Assembly (NCBI RefSeq): GCF_002237445.1
Contig: NZ_CP022527.1
Coordinates: forward strand, 1,054,001 to 1,118,000
DNA length: 64,000 nucleotides
From: Neisseria sp. KEM232
Lineage (GTDB): Bacteria; Pseudomonadota; Gammaproteobacteria; Burkholderiales; Neisseriaceae
Direction: 5' to 3'
Part shown: positions 49,918-57,861 of the stretch, piece after piece
Layout: each line of letters starts with the position of its first letter
Position numbering within the stretch: the stretch's first letter is position 1
The notes under the pieces: model-generated
Seen by the model: only the letters and a program-made list of their open reading frames with translations
Told to the model about the DNA's origin: nothing
Databases searched by the model: none
Made by a program: the position numbers and the translations under genes

Positions 49918-51573
49918 ATGCTGACCTACACCCCGCCCGAGATGCGCGCCGCGCCGCCGACGCATGAAAAACCGTGGATTCTGCTGCTTTTGGTCTTCGC
50001 CTGGCTGTGGCCGGGCGTGTTTTCGCACGACCTGTGGAAACCCGACGAAATTGCGGCCAACGAAGCGGTGAAACACGCGCTTTCGGGCGGCGGCTGGTGG
50101 CTGGCGCGGGGTTTGGACGGCGCACCCGAGGCCGGCCTGCCCTTTGTTTACGTCTGGCTGGCGGCGCAATGCCGCACGATGTTTTCGCCGTGGCTTGCGG
50201 ACGCCTATTCGGCGATGCGGCTGGCGGGCGTGTTTTTCACCGTGATCGGGCTGAGCGGCTGCGGCATGGCGGGCTTCCATCTGGCGGGGCGGCATCAGGG
50301 GCGCAGCGTGGTGCTGATTTTGATCGGCTGCGCCGGGCTGATTACCAACGCGCACCTGCTCGGCGGCGTGTCGGTGCAGTTTGCCGCGCTGGGGCTGTGC
50401 CTGTACGGACTGTCGGTGGCGCGGCGGCGGGCGATGTTCGCCGCGCTGCTTTTGGGTTCGGGCTGGGCGCTGTTGTCGGTGTCGGCGGGCTGGCTGGCGA
50501 CGGCGGTGCTGATGCTTTCGGCCTTCGCCCTGCCGCTGGCGCCGCAATGGCGCAGCCGCCGTTTCGCGGCGGCGCTGGCGGGCGCGGCGGCGCTGGCGCT
50601 GCCGCTGGCGGCGCTCTACCCGCTCTCGCTGCACCGCGCTTCGCCCGCCGCTTTCGACTGGTGGCTGCGGCAAAATGCGTTCGGCGTGTTCGGCGGTACG
50701 GAAACGTTTGCGCTGTCGTTTTCGCCCGTCTATTACCTGAAAAACCTGCTGTGGTTTGCCTTTCCCGCCTGGCCGCTGGCCTTGTGGACGTGCAGCCGCC
50801 GCGGCTTTTGGCGCGAAGACTGGGCGGCGCCCGCCGTGTTGTGGACGGCGGCCGCTTTGGCGCTGCTCTGCTGCACGCCCGCGCACGATGCCGACAATCT
50901 GATCTGGCTGCTGCCGCCGCTCTCGCTCTTGGGCGCGGTGCGCCTCGATGTGCTGCGGCGCGGCGCGGCGGCGTTTTTCAACTGGTTCGGCATCATGATT
51001 TTCGGTCTCTTGGCGGCGTTTTTATGGCTGGGCTGGCTGGCGATGAATTTCGGCTGGCCGGCAAAGCTGGCCGAACGCTCGGCCTATTTCAGCCCGTATT
51101 ACGTGCCCGAGTTCGATTGGATGCCGATGATTGTCGCCGTGCTGTTCACGCCCCTGTGGGTGCTGGCGGTGCGGCGGCGCAAGGTGCGCGGGCGGCAGGC
51201 GGTGACAAACTGGGCGGCGGGCATGACGCTGGTGTGGGCGCTGCTGATGACGCTGTTTCTGCTCTGGCTCGACGCAGCCAAAAGCTACCGCCCCGTGGTG
51301 GAGCGCATGGAAGCCGCCGCGCCCGCCGCGCTCAAATCAGGCACGGAGTGCCTCGCCGTCGCCCGCGACGCCTACACCGTGCGCACCGCCTGGGGCGAAT
51401 ACGGCAGCCTGCCGCTTGCCGTCGGCGGCGAAGCCTCCTGCCGCTACCGCCTGACGCGCAACGAAAAAGCAGACGAACCCGCGCCCGCAGGCTGGCGCGT
51501 GCTGTGGCAGGGCGCCCGCCCGCGCAGCAAACAGGAATTTTTCGTGCTTTTGGAAAAACAAGAGGCCGTCTGA
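49918..51573 (+). CDS. GT-C-type membrane glycosyltransferase (ArnT/PMT-like)
   Basis: 551-residue polytopic inner-membrane protein with about 12 hydrophobic segments. The first periplasmic loop holds the catalytic acid pattern SHDLWKPDEIAANEA, as in ArnT and protein O-mannosyltransferases, followed by GAPEAGLPFVYVWLAA. A soluble tail of about 115 residues ends it. Such enzymes transfer a sugar from an undecaprenyl carrier to lipid A, glycans or proteins; the substrate here cannot be told. GTTACACTAG (49881-49890) is a likely -10. The stop codon is the TGA of a DUS, giving the C-terminus KQEAV. Confidence 0.8.
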   Translation: MLTYTPPEMRAAPPTHEKPWILLLLVFAWLWPGVFSHDLWKPDEIAANEAVKHALSGGGWWLARGLDGAPEAGLPFVYVWLAAQCRTMFSPWLADAYSAMRLAGVFFTVIGLSGCGMAGFHLAGRHQGRSVVLILIGCAGLITNAHLLGGVSVQFAALGLCLYGLSVARRRAMFAALLLGSGWALLSVSAGWLATAVLMLSAFALPLAPQWRSRRFAAALAGAAALALPLAALYPLSLHRASPAAFDWWLRQNAFGVFGGTETFALSFSPVYYLKNLLWFAFPAWPLALWTCSRRGFWREDWAAPAVLWTAAALALLCCTPAHDADNLIWLLPPLSLLGAVRLDVLRRGAAAFFNWFGIMIFGLLAAFLWLGWLAMNFGWPAKLAERSAYFSPYYVPEFDWMPMIVAVLFTPLWVLAVRRRKVRGRQAVTNWAAGMTLVWALLMTLFLLWLDAAKSYRPVVERMEAAAPAALKSGTECLAVARDAYTVRTAWGEYGSLPLAVGGEASCRYRLTRNEKADEPAPAGWRVLWQGARPRSKQEFFVLLEKQEAV

Positions 51574-51854
51574 AACCTGTTTTCTCTCCCGCCAGTACCC
51601 CTTCGGGGCATAAACGGGGGAGGGCTGGGGGGGGCTGATGCAGCTGCGCTAACGTGCACGGAGCGGCGGCAGGCAAAAAGCGGTTCTGCGAACCGCCACC
51701 CCCTCCCCCGCGCTTTGGCGCAGGAGAGGGAGAAGAATAGCTGACGGCCGCACGGCAACTGAACAAACTAAAAGGCCGTCTGAATGAGGCCGTCTGAAAA
51801 CCGCTTTCGCGGTTTTCAGACGGCCTGCCCCTTACCCGACAAAAGGAACACACC
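51574..51854. repeat. Intergenic region with large imperfect stem-loop and a perfect DUS hairpin
   Basis: About 51584-51737 contains a long imperfect inverted repeat: CTCTCCCGCC...GGGGGAGGGCTGGGGGG at the left faces CCACCCCCTCCCCCGCGC...GGAGAGGGAGAAG at the right, resembling REP-type elements. At 51787-51826 AGGCCGTCTGAAAACCGC, loop TTTC, and its exact complement form an 18-bp stem. Confidence 0.6.
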
Positions 51855-52322
51855 ATGAAAACCACCGCAACCCTTCTCTGCGCTCTGCTGTTGGCGGCCT
51901 GCAACCTTTATCTGCCCAAGCAGGCGGCAACGGACGGCGCGCTGCTGGTTGTTTTGCCCGACGCAGCGCCCGCACGCGGGCTGATCCGCACGGGCGGCGG
52001 CGAATGTCTCGACGTCCACGGCGGCGACGGCAAAACCCTGATCCGCCACGCCTGCCACGGCCGTGCCAACCAGCAGTTCCGCTTCGACCCGGCAAGCGGC
52101 GCCATCCGCCAAAACGGCGGCTGCCTCGATGTGGCGGGCGGGGAGCGGCGCGAGGGCACGCCGGTTATCCTCTACCGCTGCCACGGCGGCCGCAACCAGC
52201 AGTGGTATGCCGAAGGCGCCGCGCTGCGCAGTGCCGATTCGGGTCTGTGTCTCGACGCTTCCGACAGCCGCATCACCGTGCGCCGTTGTAACGGCAGCCG
52301 CGCCCAAGCCTTCGGTTGGTAA
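51855..52322 (+). CDS. Ricin B-type lectin-domain lipoprotein
   Basis: 155 residues. Lipoprotein signal MKTTATLLCALLLAAC (Cys16), a short spacer, then one beta-trefoil with three ricin-B repeats: CLDVHGGDGKTLIRHACHGRANQQFRF is the first type of block, CLDVAGGERREGTPVILYRC with NQQWY the second, CLDASDSRITVRRC with the degenerate AQAFGW the third. QxW-type motifs and paired Cys are visible in each. Ricin-B domains bind galactose-containing or other glycans. AAAGGA precedes the ATG. No enzyme or toxin domain is attached. Confidence 0.82.
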   Translation: MKTTATLLCALLLAACNLYLPKQAATDGALLVVLPDAAPARGLIRTGGGECLDVHGGDGKTLIRHACHGRANQQFRFDPASGAIRQNGGCLDVAGGERREGTPVILYRCHGGRNQQWYAEGAALRSADSGLCLDASDSRITVRRCNGSRAQAFGW

Positions 52323-52387
52323 CCGCGTTTGAGGCCGTCTGAAACCACGGCGGCCGACGATTCGACAGTCAAGCAAACGGAAATCCC

Positions 52388-53359
52388 ATGAACCTTCCCA
52401 TTCTCGCCGTCACCTCGGGCGAACCGGCCGGCATCGGCCCGGACGTCTGCCTCGGTTTGGCAGAACATACCCTGCCCTGCCGCCCCGTTATCCTTGCCGA
52501 CAGGAATTTGCTGGCAAGCCGCGCCGCGCAACTGGGCAAAAGCGTGCGCCTGCGCGACTTTGCGCCGCACAAGCGCGCCGAAGCGGGCACGCTGGAAGTG
52601 CTGCACATCCCGCTGGCCGCGCCGTGTGAAGCAGGCCGTCTGAACGCCGCCAACGCGCCCTATGTGCTGCAACTGCTCGATGCGGCATACGGCGGCATTG
52701 TGCGCGGCGAATTTGCCGCGATGGTGACCGCGCCGCTGCACAAGGGCATCATCAACGAGGCGACGGGCGCGTTTTTCAGCGGCCACACCGAATATCTGGC
52801 GGAAAAAAGCGGCACAGATCGCGTGGTGATGATGCTCGCGGGCGGCGGCCTGCGCGTGGCGCTGGTAACGACCCATCTGCCGCTGAAAGACGTTGCCGCC
52901 GCCGTCACCTTCGATGCCGTGTGCGAAACCGCGCGCATCCTGCACCGCGATTTGCGCGGCAAATTCAAAATCGCCGCGCCGCGCATACTGGTGGCCGGGC
53001 TGAATCCGCACGCGGGCGAAGGCGGCCATTTGGGACACGAGGAAAACGACGTCATTATCCCCGCGCTGGGCAAGCTGCGCGGCGAGGGACTGGACGTGCG
53101 CGGTCCCTACCCCGCCGACACACTGTTCCAGCCCTTTATGCTGAAAGATGCCGATGCGGTGCTGGCGATGTACCACGACCAGGGTCTGCCCGTGTTGAAA
53201 TACGCCTCCTTCGGGCGCGGCGTGAACATCACCCTCGGCCTGCCCTTCGTGCGCACCTCCGTCGACCACGGCACGGCGCTCGATTTGGCGGGCACGGGCA
53301 GAGCCGACGGCGGCAGCCTGATCGAGGCCGTGCGCACGGCTTTGGCGATGGTCGGCTGA
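52388..53359 (+). CDS. pdxA: 4-hydroxythreonine-4-phosphate dehydrogenase
   Basis: Vitamin B6 synthesis: NAD-dependent oxidation of 4-phosphohydroxy-threonine. 323 residues. AVTSGEPAGIGPDVCL at the N-terminus, TAPLHKGIINEATGAFFSGHTEYLAE with a zinc-ligand His, GLNPHAGEGGHLGHEE with another, and MYHDQGLPVLKYASFGRGVNITLGLPFVRTSVDHGTALD are the family signatures. Full length. Confidence 0.95.
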   Translation: MNLPILAVTSGEPAGIGPDVCLGLAEHTLPCRPVILADRNLLASRAAQLGKSVRLRDFAPHKRAEAGTLEVLHIPLAAPCEAGRLNAANAPYVLQLLDAAYGGIVRGEFAAMVTAPLHKGIINEATGAFFSGHTEYLAEKSGTDRVVMMLAGGGLRVALVTTHLPLKDVAAAVTFDAVCETARILHRDLRGKFKIAAPRILVAGLNPHAGEGGHLGHEENDVIIPALGKLRGEGLDVRGPYPADTLFQPFMLKDADAVLAMYHDQGLPVLKYASFGRGVNITLGLPFVRTSVDHGTALDLAGTGRADGGSLIEAVRTALAMVG

Positions 53360-53380
53360 CATTCGGTTTGTGCAGCTCAA

Positions 53381-53444
53381 GAGGCCGTCTGAAACCCCGA
53401 ATGGGCGTTTTAACTTCGTTGAAGCTTCGCTTTCAGACGGCCTT
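53381..53444 (+). terminator. Inverted DUS pair after pdxA
   Basis: GAGGCCGTCTGAAA and GCTTTCAGACGGCCTTTTT; interior contains a further GTTTTAACTTCGTTGAAGC segment. Confidence 0.7.
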
Positions 53445-53513
53445 TTTGTCGTGCGCCGGGCGTTTTTGTAACTATCTTTCCCAACCGCTCCACTTATCGC
53501 CGTTCAGACACAT

Positions 53514-53556
53514 TTTTTGTAATCCGGTTACAAAAACGGCACGGCAGGCGTATAGT
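53514..53556 (+). promoter_or_regulatory. Promoter with overlapping palindromic operator for the DASS transporter
   Basis: TTTTTGTAA-TCCGG-TTACAAAAA (53514-53536) is a perfect 9-base inverted repeat. Its right half provides TTACAA (53528-53533) as -35, followed after exactly 17 bases by TATAGT (53551-53556) as -10. A regulator bound here would block polymerase. Confidence 0.6.
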
Positions 53557-53625
53557 CCGCCTGTCCCTTTTCTTTCCACAGGCGCCGTTTCGCGTGCGCC
53601 ATCCAAGCAAAAAAGGAGTTCCATT

Positions 53626-55092
53626 ATGGACAAGCTCGGTTTCAAACCGCTGCCCGCCGCCGTGGCGGTGGGGCTGGCGCTGCTGATTTGGTTTGCCGTT
53701 CCCGTGCCCGCAGGCGTGACGCCGCAGGCATGGCATCTTTTGGCGATGTTTGTCGGCGTGATTGCGGCAATCATCGGCAAGGCGATGCCCATCGGCGCGC
53801 TGTCGATGGTGGCCATCATGCTGGTGGCGGTGACGGGTGTAACCAACGACAAGCCCGACGCGGCGGTCAAAGACGCGCTGTCGAGTTTCGCCAACCCGCT
53901 CATCTGGCTGATCGGCGTGTCCATCATGATTTCGCGCGGCATCCTGAAAACCGGCCTCGGCGCACGCATCGGCTATTACTTCATTTCCATGTTCGGCAAA
54001 AAAACGCTGGGCATCGGCTACAGCCTCGCGCTCTCGGAGCTGATACTCGCACCGGTAACGCCGAGCAACACCGCGCGCGGCGGCGGCATCATCCACCCCG
54101 TGATGAAGGCCATCGCTTCAAGCTACGATTCCGACCCCGAAAAAGGCACGCAGGGGCGCATCGGCCGCTATCTCGCGCTGGTAAACTACCACAGCAACCC
54201 GATCACCTCGGCCATGTTCATCACCGCCACCGCGCCCAATCCGCTGGTGGTGGACATCATCGCCAAAGCCACCGGCAACGACATCCATCTGAGCTGGGGC
54301 ACTTGGGCAGTGGCCATGCTGTTGCCCGGCCTTGTGGCCATGCTGCTGATGCCGCTGGTACTGTATTTCGTCAGCCCGCCCGAAATCAAGGCCACGCCCA
54401 ACGCGGCGCAGTTTGCCAAAGACCGTCTGGCCGAACAGGGGCCGATGAGCCGCGGCGAAAAAATCATGCTCGCCATCTTCGCCCTGCTGCTCGTTCTGTG
54501 GGCGGGAGTGCCCGCCATGCTGCTGGGCAGCGCCTTTGCCGTCGACCCCACCGCCACCGCCTTCATCGGCCTCTCGCTGCTTCTGCTCTCGGGCGTGTTG
54601 AGCTGGGACGACGTGCTGAAAGAAAAAAGCGCGTGGGACACCGTAACCTGGTTTGCCGCCCTCGTGATGATGGCCACCTTCCTCAACAAACTCGGCCTGA
54701 TTGCCTGGTTTTCCGACGCGCTCAAAACGGGCATCGAGCAAACCGGCATGGGCTGGGCGGGCGCATCGGTGCTGCTGATTCTGGTGTATCTGTACGCGCA
54801 CTATATGTTCGCCAGCACCACCGCCCACATCACCGCCATGTTCGCCGCCTTCTACGGCGCGGGCTTGGCGCTGGGCGCGCCGCCGATGGTGTTCGGCCTG
54901 ATGATGGCCGCCGCTTCCAGCCTGATGATGACGCTCACCCACTACGCCACCGGCACCGCCCCCGTGGTGTTCGGCTCGGGCTACACCACGCTGGGCGAAT
55001 GGTGGAAAACCGGCTTCGTCATGAGCGTTGCCAACCTGCTGGTGTTCGCCATCGTCGGCGGCATCTGGTGGAAAGTGCTGGGCTACTGGTAA
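53626..55092 (+). CDS. DASS-family anion/dicarboxylate:sodium symporter (SLC13-like)
   Basis: 488-residue inner-membrane transporter with about 12-14 helices. The divalent-anion:Na+ symporter family signature is seen in SELILAPVTPSNTARGGGIIHPV (SNT motif) in the first half and TTAHITAMFAAFY plus ATGTAPVVFGSGY in the second. This matches the CitT/2-oxoglutarate-malate translocator branch, so the likely substrate is a C4-C6 di- or tricarboxylate. AAGGAG lies 7 bases before the ATG. Control probably acts through the palindrome over its promoter. Confidence 0.88.
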   Translation: MDKLGFKPLPAAVAVGLALLIWFAVPVPAGVTPQAWHLLAMFVGVIAAIIGKAMPIGALSMVAIMLVAVTGVTNDKPDAAVKDALSSFANPLIWLIGVSIMISRGILKTGLGARIGYYFISMFGKKTLGIGYSLALSELILAPVTPSNTARGGGIIHPVMKAIASSYDSDPEKGTQGRIGRYLALVNYHSNPITSAMFITATAPNPLVVDIIAKATGNDIHLSWGTWAVAMLLPGLVAMLLMPLVLYFVSPPEIKATPNAAQFAKDRLAEQGPMSRGEKIMLAIFALLLVLWAGVPAMLLGSAFAVDPTATAFIGLSLLLLSGVLSWDDVLKEKSAWDTVTWFAALVMMATFLNKLGLIAWFSDALKTGIEQTGMGWAGASVLLILVYLYAHYMFASTTAHITAMFAAFYGAGLALGAPPMVFGLMMAAASSLMMTLTHYATGTAPVVFGSGYTTLGEWWKTGFVMSVANLLVFAIVGGIWWKVLGYW

Positions 55093-55115
55093 AGCGCTGT
55101 CGGTAAAACGCATCA

Positions 55116-55148
55116 AAAAGGCCGTCTGAAAATTTCAGACGGCCTTTT
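55116..55148 (+). terminator. Inverted DUS pair after the DASS transporter gene
   Basis: AAAAAGGCCGTCTGAAA followed almost at once by TTTCAGACGGCCTTTT. Confidence 0.8.
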
Positions 55149-55194
55149 GTCTGCCCGCACGTTTTTCCAAAAAACCACGCCGCGTGCGCCGCTG

Positions 55195-55225
55195 TGAGGC
55201 CGTCTGAATGTTTCAGACGGCCTCA
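55195..55225 (-). terminator. Inverted DUS pair at the end of the ABC permease gene
   Basis: TGAGGCCGTCTGA, 5-base interior, TCAGACGGCCTCA; it touches the permease stop codon on the minus strand. Confidence 0.75.
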
Positions 55226-56755
55226 GCGCGCCGTTTCCCGCTTTTCCGCCGCATCCAGCAGCACGAACACCAGCGAGGCCAGCAGCATCAGCGCGGCAGT
55301 GAGCACGGCGGCGCGGTCGTGGTTGTCGGCGCCCGCCGCGCCGAGATATTGGTAGACCAGCGTCGTCAGTGTCAGCCATTCGGGGCGCGACAGAAACAGC
55401 GTGGCGGCAAACTCGCCGATGCAGGTGGCGGCGGCCAGCGTCAGGCCGCGGCGCAGGGCGGGCAGCAGCAGCGGCACGGTAACGAAAAAGGCCGTCTGAA
55501 AACGGCTGGCGCCCATGCTGCGGGCGGCGGCGGCGTATTGCGGCGGCAGCGCGTCCCAAGCCGCCAGCAGGTCTTTGGTGACAAAGGGATAGGCCAAAAG
55601 CGCGTAGGCGGCAATCAAAAGCGGCAGCGACGCCGTCCATTCGGGATAAAGCAGCAGCATGCCGAAGGCCACGCACACGGGCGACACCATAAACGGCAGA
55701 AAGGTAATGCCGCGTATCCACGGCAGACGCCGCGCCAGCGCCGCATGGCTCGCGCCCAAAAGCAGCGCCGCCGCTGCGGCCGATGCCGTAAAGCGCAGCG
55801 TGTTCCAGGCCGCCAGCCGCGTGTCCTCCGCCCACAGCACCTGCCACGACTCCCCCGAGCGCGCGGCCTGCGCGGCCACCGCTGCCAGCGGCAGCACGCA
55901 GAAAAACGCCAGCACGGCCAGCGAGAAAAACAGCATGGCGCGGCGGGCGGCGCTGTCCACGGCGGCCAAAGGCTGCGGCGCAACCTGCCGTCCCGCTGCC
56001 GAAGCGCGGCCGAAATAAGCATAGGCCGCACCCGCCAGCGCGGTGACGCCCAGTACCAGCCACACCAGAACGCCAGCCTGAGCGATGTCGAGTTCCACGG
56101 TCACCAGCCGGTAGATTTCCACTTCCGCCGTGGCGTAGTCCGTGCCGCCGAGCAGCAGGGCGAGGCCGAAACCGGAAAAGCAGTAGAGGAAAACCAGGCA
56201 CGCGCCGCCCGCCAGCCACGGCAGCAGCACGGGACATTCCACCCGCCAAAAGCGCTGCCACGCATCCGCGCCCAGCGTGCGCGCCGCCGACAGCCGCGCC
56301 GCCGGCACGGCGCGCAGCCCCTGATAGGCCGCGCGCACCAGCACGGGCAGATTGAAAAACACGTTGCCGTAAACCAAAAGATACGGCGTGTCCTGCCAGC
56401 CCGGCCACAGCAGGCCGCGCGCGCCGAAGAGCGAGAGCACACCGATGCCCGCCACCAGCGTCGGCATCACGAAGGGCAGCATCAGCAGCCGCAGCACCCA
56501 CGATCGGCCGCGAAAATCGAGCCGCGCCAGCGTCCACGCCGCAGGCACGCCCAAGAGTACGGTGAGCACGCAGGTGATGCCCGCCTGCGCCGCCGTCCAG
56601 GCGATGCGGCGGCGGATGTAGTCGTCGCCCAGCACCTCCGCCCAGGCCAAATCCCCGCCGTAACCGGCCAGCGCCCACAGCGGCGCGGCAACGGTCAGCA
56701 CGAGAAAGCCGACGGGGATTAGGGCGAGCAGGAGGGTGGAGACAAGGCGGCGCAT
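55223..56755 (-). CDS. ABC transporter permease, two-domain FbpB/ThiP type
   Basis: 510 residues with about 12 transmembrane helices in two fused permease units. Each carries an EAA-type loop: the first around AAYQGLRAVPAARLSAARTLGADAWQRFWRVECP, the second around AAWDALPPQYAAAARSMGASRFQTAFFVTVP. This double architecture is that of FbpB (ferric iron) and ThiP (thiamine). FQTA in the second loop is DUS-encoded. The ATPase gene lies 124 bases upstream on the same strand. No substrate-binding protein is adjacent, so the substrate cannot be assigned. Confidence 0.85.
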   Translation of the reverse strand: MRRLVSTLLLALIPVGFLVLTVAAPLWALAGYGGDLAWAEVLGDDYIRRRIAWTAAQAGITCVLTVLLGVPAAWTLARLDFRGRSWVLRLLMLPFVMPTLVAGIGVLSLFGARGLLWPGWQDTPYLLVYGNVFFNLPVLVRAAYQGLRAVPAARLSAARTLGADAWQRFWRVECPVLLPWLAGGACLVFLYCFSGFGLALLLGGTDYATAEVEIYRLVTVELDIAQAGVLVWLVLGVTALAGAAYAYFGRASAAGRQVAPQPLAAVDSAARRAMLFFSLAVLAFFCVLPLAAVAAQAARSGESWQVLWAEDTRLAAWNTLRFTASAAAAALLLGASHAALARRLPWIRGITFLPFMVSPVCVAFGMLLLYPEWTASLPLLIAAYALLAYPFVTKDLLAAWDALPPQYAAAARSMGASRFQTAFFVTVPLLLPALRRGLTLAAATCIGEFAATLFLSRPEWLTLTTLVYQYLGAAGADNHDRAAVLTAALMLLASLVFVLLDAAEKRETAR

Positions 56756-56835
56756 GGCGGGATTCCGAAATCTGCCGCGGGCGGCGGCGGGGGAGACGGG
56801 TAAAAAATAAGATGCGGCGGGGCGGTTGTTTCGTT

Positions 56836-56892
56836 CGAGGCCGTCTGAAAGCGGGTTTTACTTTGTTCAAACTCCGTTTTCAGACGGCCTCT
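56836..56892. repeat. Inverted DUS pair between ABC ATPase and permease genes
   Basis: GAGGCCGTCTGAAA and TTTTCAGACGGCCTC around 28 bases; the right copy supplies the ATPase stop codon. A further DUS follows at 56903-56918 inside the ATPase gene. Confidence 0.65.
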
Positions 56893-57851
56893 TTGTATGT
56901 TTGGAGGCCGTCTGAAACCTTGTCGGCCGCATCGAAGAAAACGATTTTCGCCGTATCGGCGCGCACGCGGATTTCGGCGGCGGCAAAGCCGTCGGCCACG
57001 GGCATTTCCAGCGTGCCGTATTGCGGGTGGATGATTTCGGCGCGGGTCTGCCCGGGCAGGCGGTATACGGTCTGCACGGCGCAGGGCGTGCCGTTTGCAT
57101 CGGCCGACAGGGCGGAGGGCGGCAGGTAGAAGCGTTCGGTCACGTTGCGGCAGCCCAAGAGGCGGGCGGCGGCGGCGTTGGCGGGGCGCGCGGCCAGTTC
57201 GGCCGAACTGCCCTGCTGGATGATGCGGCCGTCGGCCATCAGCGCGGTTTCGTCGGCCATCAGGAAGGCTTCTTCGGGGTCGTGGGTGACGAGGACGGCG
57301 GGGATGGCGAGGCGGCGGATATGTTCCAGCGTCAGCTCGCGCAGGCTGCGGCGCAGGCCGGTGTCGAGGCTGGAAAAGGGTTCGTCCAAAAGCAGCACTT
57401 TCGGTTCGGCGGCCAGGGCGCGGGCCAGGGCGACGCGCTGCTGTTCGCCGCCGGAGAGGGTGTGCGGTTTGCGGCCGCCTTCGCCCGCGAGGCCGACGCG
57501 TGCCAGCATGTCGTCGGCCGCAGCTTCGGCCTGCTTTTTCGCCACACCGCGCATGCGCAGGCCGAAGGCGGCGTTCTGCCGCAGGTTGAGGTGGGGAAAC
57601 AGGGCGTAGTCTTGGAACATCAGCGAGACGCGGCGTTTTTCAGACGACCTTGATGTGACGTTTTCGCCGTTTATCCATACTTCGCCGCTGTCGGGGGCGG
57701 CGAGTCCGGCGGCGATGTTGAGCAGGGTGGATTTGCCGCAGCCGGAGCGGCCGAGGACGGCGAGCAGGCGGCCGCCGCCGACGGTGAGGGAAACGCCGTC
57801 GGCGACGGTTTTGCCGCCGTAGCGTTTGACGATGTATTTGAGTTCGAGCAT
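56880..57851 (-). CDS. ABC transporter ATP-binding protein (FbpC/CysA/PotA-like)
   Basis: 323 residues. Walker A GRSGCGKST (near 35), Q-loop FQDYALFPHLNLRQN, signature TLSGGEQQRVALARALA, Walker B VLLLDEPFSSLD, H-loop VTHDPEEAF, then a C-terminal regulatory (TOBE-like) domain of about 90 residues as in FbpC, CysA and PotA. It begins 10 bases behind the metR-like gene. Two DUS copies shape the C-terminus (VSDGLQTYKEAV, stop in DUS), and an N. mucosa-dialect DUS is present at 57636-57651. Confidence 0.9.
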   Translation of the reverse strand: MLELKYIVKRYGGKTVADGVSLTVGGGRLLAVLGRSGCGKSTLLNIAAGLAAPDSGEVWINGENVTSRSSEKRRVSLMFQDYALFPHLNLRQNAAFGLRMRGVAKKQAEAAADDMLARVGLAGEGGRKPHTLSGGEQQRVALARALAAEPKVLLLDEPFSSLDTGLRRSLRELTLEHIRRLAIPAVLVTHDPEEAFLMADETALMADGRIIQQGSSAELAARPANAAAARLLGCRNVTERFYLPPSALSADANGTPCAVQTVYRLPGQTRAEIIHPQYGTLEMPVADGFAAAEIRVRADTAKIVFFDAADKVSDGLQTYKEAV

Positions 57852-57861
57852 TTCAGACGGC

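Noticed and set aside
55208..56722. 504-codon Arg/Gln-rich plus-strand frame
   Set aside because: Antisense of the ABC permease gene, whose membrane helices and EAA loops are clear.
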